This document shows, one piece after another, positions 1 through 5,253 of a DNA stretch of 5,281 nt. The notes under the pieces were generated by a model, which had not been told where the DNA came from, made no database searches, and worked only from the letters and a program-made list of their open reading frames with translations. Made by a program: the position numbers and the translations under genes. How positions within the stretch are numbered: position 1 is the first letter of the stretch; the number at the start of each line of letters is the position of its first letter. This stretch comes from Acidobacteriota bacterium. GTDB taxonomy: Bacteria > Acidobacteriota > Vicinamibacteria > Vicinamibacterales > Fen-181. Location: positions 1 through 5,281 of the forward strand of contig JAJXZZ010000243.1 in NCBI GenBank assembly GCA_021779795.1. Direction: 5' to 3'.

Positions 1-1071
1 GGCGGCAACTGCCTGGGGATTCGGTCGATGCCCGGCCGCTACGACACGATGTTCATCCCCGAGTACAAGCTGCCGGTGCCCTCCGGCGAGGTGTCGCCGG
101 TGGCCTTCGTGTCGCAGAGCGGGGCGTTCGCCGTCTCGCGGATGAGCAAGCTCGGGCGCCTGAACCCGAAGTACGCGATCACGCTCGGCAACCAGATGGA
201 CCTGACCGTCGGCGACTACCTCACGTACCTGAAGGACGACCCGGCCATCGAGGTGTTCGCCGTGTACGTCGAGGGGTTCACGCGGCTCGACGGGCTGTCG
301 TTCCTGAAGGCGGCCCGCGAGATCGTCGCGAGCGGCCGCGCCGTCATCCTCTACCGGGCCGGACGGACGGCGGCGGGCGCGAAGGCGTCGGCCAGCCACA
401 CGGCGTCGATCGCCGGCGACTACACCGTGACGCGCGAGCTGGCGCAGCAGGCCGGCGTCGTCGTCGCCGAGTCGCTCTCCGACTTCGACGACCTGGTCGG
501 CCTGTTCACGCGCCTCCGGCACAAGCGGGCCGAGGGCACGAGGCTCGGCGCCGTCTCGAACGCCGGGTTCGAGTGCGTGGCCATGGCCGACTCGCTCGGC
601 CGGCTCGAGCTGCCGGCGTTCGACGAGGCCACGACCGCGCGCCTGCAGGACGTCCTGCGCGCGGCGCGCATCGACGCGGTGGTGGACGTCCACAACCCGC
701 TCGACCTGACGCCGATGGCGGGCGACGCCGCCTACGAGGACTCGGTCCGCGCGGTGATCGACTCGGACGGCATCGACATCGGCATCGTCGGGTGCGTGCC
801 GCTGACCGTCGCGCTCAACACGCTGGCCGCGGGGCCCGGCCACGACAACGATCTGTCGAGGCCCGACGGCATCGGCCTGCGCCTGGCGAGGCTGCAGGCC
901 GGGACGGACAAGGCGCTGGTGGCCGTCGTGGACGCGGGCGCCACGTACGACCCGTTCGTGTCGCTGCTCGAGCGCCACGCCATCCCGACCTTCAGGACGG
1001 CCGACACGGCGCTGCGGCTGCTGAACGTGCTCGTCGCGTCGCGGCAGCGCGCGCGGGCGGCCGGCCGATGA
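1..1071 (+). CDS. ADP-forming acyl-CoA synthetase family protein (acetate--CoA ligase-like), 5' partial
   Basis: The reading frame is open from base 1 and the first visible residues, GGNCLGI, match the GPNCLGI motif that ends the CoA-binding domain of NDP-forming acyl-CoA synthetases, so the gene starts upstream; the ATG at 28 is internal. 356 residues are visible. A succinyl-CoA-ligase-like domain follows, with SQSGAFA at visible residues 38-44 and ASHTASIAGD around 131-140, where His133 matches the histidine that is phosphorylated in this family. A second such domain follows, with SNAGF at 186-190 and NPLDL at 232-236. These enzymes interconvert acyl-CoA, ADP and phosphate with acid, CoA and ATP in the cytoplasm. 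No ATP-grasp domain occurs after the second ligase domain, so it must be N-terminal, on a separate gene, or absent. The substrate cannot be told. GG in place of GP in the first motif is a small oddity. The stop overlaps the next start (ATGA). Confidence 0.88.
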   Translation, partial: GGNCLGIRSMPGRYDTMFIPEYKLPVPSGEVSPVAFVSQSGAFAVSRMSKLGRLNPKYAITLGNQMDLTVGDYLTYLKDDPAIEVFAVYVEGFTRLDGLSFLKAAREIVASGRAVILYRAGRTAAGAKASASHTASIAGDYTVTRELAQQAGVVVAESLSDFDDLVGLFTRLRHKRAEGTRLGAVSNAGFECVAMADSLGRLELPAFDEATTARLQDVLRAARIDAVVDVHNPLDLTPMAGDAAYEDSVRAVIDSDGIDIGIVGCVPLTVALNTLAAGPGHDNDLSRPDGIGLRLARLQAGTDKALVAVVDAGATYDPFVSLLERHAIPTFRTADTALRLLNVLVASRQRARAAGR

Positions 1072-1751
1072 CCGTCCCGTTCACCGCCGCCGAGCGGCGG
1101 CTCGTCAGGCGGCTCTCCACGCCCGCGCTCGTGCAGCGCTGGCTCAACTCGCTGCCGTACAACACCGAGCCGCCTCCCGGCGGCCCGACGCTGAGGAGCC
1201 TGCGCGGCGTCGTCCGCGCGGGCACGGCCCACTGCCTGGAATCGGCCGTCGCCGCCGCCGCGATCCTGGAACAGCACGGCTATCCCCCGCTCCTGCTCTC
1301 GTTCGAGTCGATCGACGAACTGGACCACGTGCTGTTCGTCTACCGGGAGCGCGGGCGCTGGGGATCGGTGGCGCGGTCGCGCGACCCGGGGCTGCACGGC
1401 CGCAAGCCCGTCTTCGCGACGCCCCGCGCGCTCGCCCTGAGCTACGTCGATCCCTACGTGGACTTCACGGGCCGGATCACCGGCTACGCGGTCGTGGACC
1501 TGCGGCTGCTGGACGGCTACGACTGGCGGCTGTCGGAACGGAACATCTGGAAGGTCGAGCGCCTGCTGCTCGCCTACCCCCACCGGCGGATCGCGGCGTC
1601 GGACGCGCGGATCGACCGGCTGCGCGCCCGGTACTACGCGTTCAAGCGGGCGCACCCGGACGCCAAGCCGATGGACTACCGGGGACGCGAGCACTGGAGC
1701 GAGCTGCCGACGGTCGGCGGTCGATGGTCGGCGGTAGGCGGTCGGCGGTAG
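1068..1751 (+). CDS. Transglutaminase-like (Cys-His-Asp) domain protein of unknown function
   Basis: This 227-residue protein starts at the ATG of an ATGA overlap with the preceding gene; a longer open frame begins at 573 but its N-terminal part is a shadow of the synthetase. The overlap and a weak G-rich stretch upstream suggest translational coupling. GTAHCLESA places Cys56 at the start of a hydrophobic helix, DHVLFVY carries His87 on a strand, and SRDPG carries Asp106. This spacing and order match the catalytic triad of the transglutaminase-like/papain-like fold. No signal peptide is seen, so it is probably cytoplasmic. The C-terminal half is rich in Arg, Tyr and Leu (for example NIWKVERLLLAYP) and I recognise no further domain. 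The natural protein probably ends near GREHWSEL; the last 14 residues (PTVGGRWSAVGGRR) and the stop are encoded by a heptamer array. Family membership rests on the triad only; the substrate (peptide bond, isopeptide or thioester) is unknown. Confidence 0.8.
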   Translation: MTVPFTAAERRLVRRLSTPALVQRWLNSLPYNTEPPPGGPTLRSLRGVVRAGTAHCLESAVAAAAILEQHGYPPLLLSFESIDELDHVLFVYRERGRWGSVARSRDPGLHGRKPVFATPRALALSYVDPYVDFTGRITGYAVVDLRLLDGYDWRLSERNIWKVERLLLAYPHRRIAASDARIDRLRARYYAFKRAHPDAKPMDYRGREHWSELPTVGGRWSAVGGRR

Positions 1752-1783
1752 GCTGTAGGCGGTAGGCGGTAGGCGGTAGGCAG
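1708..1783. repeat. Heptamer tandem array R1
   Basis: About ten consecutive 7-bp units of the form (C/A)GGCGGT, with variants cgacggt, cgatggt and aggctgt, followed by a partial unit. The first half mixes C- and A-initial units and the second half is mostly aggcggt. The array begins inside the transglutaminase-like coding sequence and extends past its stop; the TAG stop at 1749-1751 forms where a unit ending in T meets an A-initial unit. It lies in the convergent space between that gene and the minus-strand operon. It belongs to the same unit family as array R2. Confidence 0.92.
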
Positions 1784-1814
1784 CGGATCACACGTGGCAC
1801 GCTGCCGACCGCCG

Positions 1815-2120
1815 TCAGTCGAGATCGAACTCGCGCTTGGGCGGCGGGCCGGCCGGCTCGTCCTTGGCCTGGCGCAGCGCCTCTTCGAACCGCTTCGACA
1901 GCGCGTCGCCCCGCGTCTTCTCGGCCTCGACCGACTGCTGGAACACCGCCTCGCGCCTGGCCTTGGCCTCGGCCAGGATCTTCTGCGCCGCGTCGAGATC
2001 CGGCTTGTCCTCGCGCTCGGGATCCTTGTGCGAGACGACGCGCCCGAGGTTCGTATCGACGACGAGCGTGGCCCCGCAGCTGGGGCATGCCACCTCGATC
2101 TCCGACTTCAGCCTGGCCAT
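1815..2120 (-). CDS. Small CxxC-motif, coiled-coil hypothetical protein
   Basis: A 101-residue protein beginning MARLKSEIEV. A single zinc-knuckle-like CPSCG (Cys12, Cys15) near the N-terminus is followed by a short strand-like stretch (ATLVVDTNLGRVVSH) resembling half of a zinc ribbon. The rest, about residues 40-90, is strongly charged and helical (alternating Ala, Glu, Lys, Arg), consistent with a coiled coil, and the end is acidic (KREFDLD). The start is supported by GGAGGT seven bases upstream of the ATG, within the end of the preceding gene. A longer open frame reaching back into the R2 array exists but crosses the lipoprotein gene out of frame and is a shadow. It is the second gene of a two-gene operon. 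With only one Cys pair, metal binding would need a dimer or another ligand such as His31. I recall similar small proteins from acidobacterial genomes but no assigned function. Confidence 0.8.
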   Translation of the reverse strand: MARLKSEIEVACPSCGATLVVDTNLGRVVSHKDPEREDKPDLDAAQKILAEAKARREAVFQQSVEAEKTRGDALSKRFEEALRQAKDEPAGPPPKREFDLD

Positions 2121-2125
2121 GACGC

Positions 2126-2479
2126 CTACCTCCGCCGCTCCCTGCCCCAGGTCAGCCGGACCGCCTTCCCGTCCGCGCTCCTGGCGGTGACCTCGACGCT
2201 GTACGGAGCCTGCTTCTTCGGGTCGAATCGCTGCCCCCATCCCGCGGTGAACACGCTCGTCGGCACGTCGAGCCGCTGGCCCGGCAGCAGCTCGCTCGCC
2301 TGCGCCCGGTAGAAGTCGTTCAGCCACACGCTCACGTCGCTCCAGGCGGAGCCGGTCATGTTGACCACGCTGATGGTCCCGCCCGTGACGATGATGGGGC
2401 GCGGCTCCTCCTTCTTCGAGCAGGCGGCAGCCCCGACGAGCACCAGTGCGACGGCCAGGGCGGCAGCGGTTCGCCTCAT
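2126..2479 (-). CDS. Small putative secreted lipoprotein, unknown function
   Basis: A 117-residue protein with a typical export signal: Met-Arg-Arg, a hydrophobic stretch AALAVALVLVGAAA, then Cys20 followed by SKKEEP. The AAAC sequence is a weak lipobox because position -3 is Ala rather than Leu or Val, but a Cys followed by a charged linker is typical of lipoproteins. The mature part (about 97 residues) looks like an all-beta domain: IIVTGGTISVVNMTG, WSDVSVWLN, then a stretch ending PYSVEVTARSADGKAVRLTWG. No catalytic motif is seen. The next gene starts 5 bases after the stop, so the two are probably co-transcribed. There is no Shine-Dalgarno sequence before the ATG, and the upstream DNA becomes the R2 array 20 bases away. 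The name is descriptive; no homolog with a known role is recognised. Confidence 0.82.
   Translation of the reverse strand: MRRTAAALAVALVLVGAAACSKKEEPRPIIVTGGTISVVNMTGSAWSDVSVWLNDFYRAQASELLPGQRLDVPTSVFTAGWGQRFDPKKQAPYSVEVTARSADGKAVRLTWGRERRR
2131..2135 (-). promoter_or_regulatory. Ribosome binding site of the CxxC protein gene
   Basis: On the minus strand GGAGG (GGAGGT with the next base) lies seven bases before the ATG at 2120. It sits inside the last codons of the lipoprotein gene, which fixes the start of the downstream gene and supports coupling of the two. Confidence 0.75.
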
Positions 2480-2487
2480 GAGGCGAC

Positions 2488-2493
2488 ACTATC
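2488..2493 (-). promoter_or_regulatory. Possible extended -10 element for the lipoprotein operon
   Basis: The minus strand reads TGTGATAGT, resembling an extended -10 (TG, one base, GATAGT), with the ATG beginning eight bases after it. The position where a -35 would sit is inside array R2 and has no consensus match. If used, the transcript would begin at or next to the ATG. The call is weak. Confidence 0.3.
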
Positions 2494-2498
2494 ACATT

Positions 2499-2616
2499 CG
2501 GCGGTCGGCGGTCGGCTGTCGGCGGTCGGCGGTCGGCGGTGGGCGGTCGGCGGTCGGCAGTCGGCGGTCGGCGGTCGGCGGTCGGCGGCATTCGGCGGTC
2601 GGCTGTCGGCGGCATT
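2499..2616. repeat. Heptamer tandem array R2
   Basis: Twelve perfect-length 7-bp units run from 2499 to 2582, mostly cggcggt, with single-base variants cggctgt, gggcggt and cggcagt. Then come a 10-base unit cggcggcatt, two heptamers, and a second cggcggcatt. The triplet att also precedes the first unit at 2496, so cattcggcggtcgg occurs at both ends of the array, suggesting duplication of a block. The array fills the space between the divergent lipoprotein and SPFH genes. Open frames across it (PPTADRR on the minus strand, AVGGRRS on the plus strand) are products of the repeat, not genes. Confidence 0.93.
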
Positions 2617-2680
2617 CGACGACCGACGGCTGGTCGCGGCGTCGCCGCAAGACGCCAGGCGCGCGCCGCGAGCCGGTCCC

Positions 2681-2710
2681 TTGATCGGCGAGATATTATT
2701 GTGATATCCT
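2681..2710 (+). promoter_or_regulatory. Candidate promoter of the SPFH gene
   Basis: An AT-rich island in otherwise very GC-rich DNA. TTGATC at 2681-2686 resembles a -35. TATCCT at 2705-2710, 18 bases later and preceded by TGA, resembles an extended -10. This leaves about 30 bases to the ATG at 2741, enough for a short leader containing the ribosome binding site. An alternative -10, TATTAT at 2694-2699, has no good -35. Confidence 0.5.
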
Positions 2711-2727
2711 ATTGATAGCACCGCTGA

Positions 2728-2733
2728 GGAGGG
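2728..2733 (+). promoter_or_regulatory. Ribosome binding site of the SPFH gene
   Basis: GGAGGG lies seven bases before the ATG at 2741, an optimal distance, and settles the start codon. Confidence 0.8.
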
Positions 2734-2740
2734 TGCCCCG

Positions 2741-3616
2741 ATGAACCGCGAGAAACAGCTGTCGGCGGCGTCCGGTTGGGTGGCCGTCGCGATTCTCCTG
2801 CCCCTGCTGCTCCTGGTTGTCGCGCTGATCGTCGCCGAGGCGCGGAGCGGCGACGTGGTGGCGTGGCACATCATCGCCCTGGCGCTGCTCGCCGCGGCCG
2901 ACGGCGTCTGCCTGGGCGGCCTGTTCGTCGTGAACCCGAACGAGGGGCAGGTGCTCCAGCTGTTCGGGGCCTACGTCGGCACGGCGAAGGATCCCGGCCT
3001 GCGGTGGGCGAACCCGTTCTACACCAAGAAGCGGATCTCGCTCCGGGTGCGGAACTTCGAGAGCCAGCACCTCAAGGTCAACGACATCGAGGGCAACCCG
3101 ATCGAGATCGCGGCGGTGGTGGTGTGGAAGGTGGTCGAGACGGCCGAGGCCTGCTTCGAGGTGGACAACTACGAGAACTTCGTCCACGTCCAGAGCGAGG
3201 CCGCCGTCCGCAACCTGGCCACGAGCTACCCGTACGACGCCCACGACGACAAGGTCACCTCGCTGAGGGGCCAGACGGCGGCGGTGGCCGAGCATCTCAA
3301 GTCCGAGATCCAGGAGCGGCTGCAGAAGGCGGGCGTCCTGGCGATCGAGGCGCGCATCAGCCACCTGGCCTACGCGCCCGAGATCGCGGCGGCGATGCTG
3401 CAGCGCCAGCAGGCCGGGGCGATCATCGCCGCCCGCCAGCGGATCGTCGAGGGGGCGGTGGGCATGGTCGAGATGGCGCTCGAGCGGCTGTCCGAGAAGG
3501 CGATCCTGCGCCTGGACGAGGAGCGCCGGGCGACGATGGTCAGCAACCTGCTGATCGTGCTGTGCAGCGAGCGCGCCGCGCAGCCGGTGATCAACACGGG
3601 GTCGCTGTATCAGTAA
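2741..3616 (+). CDS. SPFH/Band 7 (stomatin-prohibitin-like) membrane protein
   Basis: A 291-residue protein. Two hydrophobic segments, about residues 12-32 and 42-64, form an N-terminal hairpin anchor. The second leads into VVNPNEGQVLQLFGAYVGT, the typical entry to an SPFH domain (PNEG, then a strand). The domain continues with DPGLRWANPFY, RVRNFES, LKVNDIEGNPIEI and VVWKVVETAEACFEVDNYENFV, and ends near ISHLAYAPEIAAAMLQRQQAGAIIAARQRIVEGAV, the Ala/Gln/Arg-rich helix usual in flotillin- and prohibitin-type proteins. The tail ends QPVINTGSLYQ, which I remember as typical of one bacterial SPFH subgroup. Such proteins oligomerise on the inner membrane and are thought to act as scaffolds or chaperones for membrane protein turnover; a specific role cannot be assigned. 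In that subgroup I recall a small Arc-type DNA-binding gene directly downstream; here a repeat array follows instead. A longer plus-strand frame from 2776 is a shadow. Confidence 0.92.
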   Translation: MNREKQLSAASGWVAVAILLPLLLLVVALIVAEARSGDVVAWHIIALALLAAADGVCLGGLFVVNPNEGQVLQLFGAYVGTAKDPGLRWANPFYTKKRISLRVRNFESQHLKVNDIEGNPIEIAAVVVWKVVETAEACFEVDNYENFVHVQSEAAVRNLATSYPYDAHDDKVTSLRGQTAAVAEHLKSEIQERLQKAGVLAIEARISHLAYAPEIAAAMLQRQQAGAIIAARQRIVEGAVGMVEMALERLSEKAILRLDEERRATMVSNLLIVLCSERAAQPVINTGSLYQ

Positions 3617-3627
3617 CGGAGTACTGC

Positions 3628-3884
3628 GTAGTGGCTGGTGGCCGGTGGCGTAGTGGCTAGTGGCTGGTGGCCGGTGGCGTAGTGGCTGGTGGCCGGTGGC
3701 GTAGTGGCTAGTGGCTGGTGGCCGGTGGCGTAGTGGCTAGTGGCTAGTGGCCGGTGGCGTAGTGGCTAGTGGCTGGTGGCCGGTGGCGTAGTGGCTAGTG
3801 GCTGGTGGCGTAGTGGCTAGTGGCTGGTGGCCGGTGGCGTAGTGGCTAGTGGCTAGTGGCGTAGTGGCTGGTGGCTGGGTAGTG
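3628..3884. repeat. Heptamer-based higher-order tandem array R3
   Basis: Ten blocks each begin gtagtggct, at 3628, 3650, 3679, 3701, 3730, 3759, 3788, 3810, 3839 and 3861. Blocks are made of heptamers gtggcta, gtggctg and gtggccg and close with an 8-mer gtggcgta. Block lengths are 22, 29, 22, 29, 29, 29, 22, 29 and 22 bases, then a divergent tail; each is a multiple of seven plus one. The last block degenerates into gggtagtg where the insertion sequence begins. The array starts 11 bases after the SPFH stop and, with the insertion sequence leader, accounts for the gene-free stretch 3617-3980. The minus-strand open frame here (repeated ATSHYATGHQPLATTPP) is a repeat artefact. Confidence 0.95.
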
Positions 3885-3905
3885 TCTCGATAGTGGTGGA
3901 AAAGT
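3882..3905 (+). repeat. Left terminal inverted repeat of the IS
   Basis: Reads GTGTCT, four differing bases (cgat), then AGTGGTGGAAAAGT. It matches the reverse complement of 5230-5253 at 20 of 24 positions, with all mismatches in the four-base gap. Confidence 0.9.
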
Positions 3906-3944
3906 AGAAAACGCGTCATCATCCGGCGCTGTAACCAAAACAGT

Positions 3945-3966
3945 GCGCCCGCTTGGCGGCGGGTGC
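3945..3966 (+). other. Hairpin just upstream of the transposase ribosome binding site
   Basis: An 8-bp stem, gcgcccgc at 3945-3952 and gcgggtgc at 3959-3966 with one G-U pair, encloses a six-base loop. It ends one base before the GGAGG. A competing stem, gcgctgt at 3926-3932 with acagtgc at 3940-3946, shares bases 3945-3946. This could limit translation of the transposase from read-through transcripts, as known for some other insertion sequences; the role here is inferred. Confidence 0.4.
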
Positions 3967-3967
3967 C

Positions 3968-3972
3968 GGAGG
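3968..3972 (+). promoter_or_regulatory. Ribosome binding site of the transposase
   Basis: GGAGG lies eight bases before the ATG at 3981. It decides for this start over an in-frame GTG at 3963, which has no ribosome binding site and would place the GGAGG inside the coding region. Confidence 0.75.
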
Positions 3973-3980
3973 ATGACGCG

Positions 3981-5195
3981 ATGGCTGACGATACCAAGAA
4001 GCCGGTCGGGACGGAAGCGAAAGTGGTGTGGAGTCCGGAGGTGCTCGAGGCCGCGATTCGGCGGCGCATCCGGGAGACGATCGAGACGGTGCTCGAGGCG
4101 GAGCTGGACGCGGCCCTGGGCGCCGGCCTGTCCGCCCGGGTGGGCGATCAGCGACGGGGCTATCGGCACGGGATCAGGACGCGGACGCTGACGACGAGCG
4201 GCGGGCCCACGGTGGTGGAGGTGCCGCGTGCGCGCCTGCGTGAGGGCTCGCGGACGGTCGAGTGGCACAGCGAGACGCTGCCGCGGTATCAGCGGCGGAC
4301 GGCCCGCGTCGATGAGGCGATCCTCGGCGTCTACCTCGCTGGCGGCAATAGCCGACGCATCCGTGGGGCGCTGGCGCCGCTGTTGCGTGGCGGGCCGTTG
4401 TCGAAGGATGCGGTTTCGCGCCTGGTTGGGCGGCTGGCGGCCGATTTCGAGACGTGGCAGCAGCGCGACCTGGCCAACGACGCGATCCGCTATCTGCTGC
4501 TGGATGGCTGGTATCCCAAGGTGCGACTGGGCCAGCGCCGCGTGCGCGTGCCGGTGCTGGTGACGATGGGCGTGCGCGCCGACGGCCAGCGGGTGCTGCT
4601 CGACATGCGGCTGGTGGGCGACGAAAGCACCGCGGCGTGGCGTGACGTGATCCAGCAGCTCCAGGCCCGCCACCTCGGGACGCCGGTGCTGGCGGTGATC
4701 GACGGGAATCCCGGCTTGGCCACGGCGCTCCGCGAGGCGTGGCCCGCGATCGGGATCCAGCGGTGCACGGCCCACAAGCTGCGGAATCTGACGGCCAAGG
4801 CGCCGGCCCGCGTGCGCGAGGAGGTCGCGGAAGACTTCCGCCGCGTCATCTATGCGGAGACCGCGGCCCTGGTGCAGCAGCGGCGGGCGAGCTTCGTGCG
4901 GAAGTGGCGGCTGCAGTGTCCGGCGGTGGCGCAGAGCTTTGAGGAGGCGGGCGACGAGTTGTTCACCTTTCTCCGCTTTCCGGCGTCGCAGTGGAAGGCG
5001 CTGAGAACGACGAACGCCTTGGAGCGGATCAACGAAGAGTTCCGTCGTCGCACGAAGACGCAGGCCAGCTTGCCGAGCCAGGACGCCGTGTTGTTGCTGC
5101 TCTTCGGGCTGCTGCGCGCGGGTCACATCAGGGTCCGGAAGATCGACGGGTGGCAGGAGATGCCGCAGGTCACCGCCGCCGCCGTGGCGGCATAG
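3981..5195 (+). CDS. IS256-family (mutator-type) transposase
   Basis: A 404-residue protein, the usual length for this family. The N-terminal part has a helical DNA-binding region (about 18-60: SPEVLEAAIRRRIRETIETV) followed by RRGYRHGIRTRTLTT and VEVPRAR, which correspond to the family's N-terminal consensus. The DDE catalytic core is complete: Asp175 in LLLDGWYPKVR, Asp241 in AVIDGNPG, and Glu348 in TTNALERINEEFRRRTK. Between the second Asp and the Glu lies QRCTAHKLRNL (Cys262, His265), the characteristic C-x2-H motif of the family. It cuts and joins the element's ends, in this family usually by a copy-out circle route. With no frameshift or missing catalytic residue it should be active. 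A long minus-strand frame opposite it is a shadow. Confidence 0.96.
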   Translation: MADDTKKPVGTEAKVVWSPEVLEAAIRRRIRETIETVLEAELDAALGAGLSARVGDQRRGYRHGIRTRTLTTSGGPTVVEVPRARLREGSRTVEWHSETLPRYQRRTARVDEAILGVYLAGGNSRRIRGALAPLLRGGPLSKDAVSRLVGRLAADFETWQQRDLANDAIRYLLLDGWYPKVRLGQRRVRVPVLVTMGVRADGQRVLLDMRLVGDESTAAWRDVIQQLQARHLGTPVLAVIDGNPGLATALREAWPAIGIQRCTAHKLRNLTAKAPARVREEVAEDFRRVIYAETAALVQQRRASFVRKWRLQCPAVAQSFEEAGDELFTFLRFPASQWKALRTTNALERINEEFRRRTKTQASLPSQDAVLLLLFGLLRAGHIRVRKIDGWQEMPQVTAAAVAA

Positions 5196-5229
5196 ACGGG
5201 AGAGGTCAAGCGCCGGATGTCGCATTCAG

Positions 5230-5253
5230 ACTTTTCCACCACTTGACAGACAC
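5230..5253 (-). repeat. Right terminal inverted repeat of the IS
   Basis: Read on the minus strand it gives GTGTCT, gtca, then AGTGGTGGAAAAGT. The GTGTCTGTCAAG form is closer than the left end to what I remember of IS256-family ends (TGTCAA followed by GTGxAAAAG). Confidence 0.9.

Larger units (their letters stand above)
3882..5253 (+). mobile_element. IS256-family insertion sequence, apparently complete
   Basis: A 1372-bp element with one intact transposase gene between terminal inverted repeats. The ends may lie four bases further out on each side (3878 and 5257), since GGT plus one base precedes GTGTCT in both orientations. Size and layout match the IS256 family. It sits directly against the degenerate end of array R3. 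Taking the outer ends, the flanking 8-mers ggtggctg and ggtggatc agree at 6 of 8 positions, a possible decayed target duplication; with the inner ends no duplication is visible. Confidence 0.87.

Noticed and set aside
732..1694. 320-residue minus-strand frame opposite the synthetase and transglutaminase-like genes
   Set aside because: Composition is typical of an antisense frame in high-GC DNA and both plus-strand genes carry recognisable motifs.
1815..2615. Long minus-strand frame beginning with PPTADRR repeats and covering two genes
   Set aside because: Its first half is translated R2 repeat and then the lipoprotein gene in the wrong frame; only its final 101 residues, from the ATG at 2120 with its own ribosome binding site, look real.
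2691..2720. tRNA or small RNA gene in the AT-rich stretch
   Set aside because: Too short, no cloverleaf or terminator; it fits a promoter better.
3617..3635. Transcription terminator after the SPFH gene
   Set aside because: Only a short imperfect palindrome around agtact is present, with no GC-rich stem and no T-run.
2776..3660. Plus-strand frame overlapping the SPFH gene
   Set aside because: It is a Gly/Arg/Ala-rich shadow without a ribosome binding site; the SPFH frame has clear domain motifs and a good ribosome binding site.
3628..3884. CRISPR array
   Set aside because: Blocks of 22-29 bp are contiguous with no unique spacers, and no cas genes are nearby; it is a simple higher-order tandem repeat.
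3846..5225. 459-residue minus-strand frame opposite the transposase
   Set aside because: It is Arg/His/Pro-rich with no recognisable domain, runs through both IS ends and the repeat array, and lies opposite a complete, conserved transposase.
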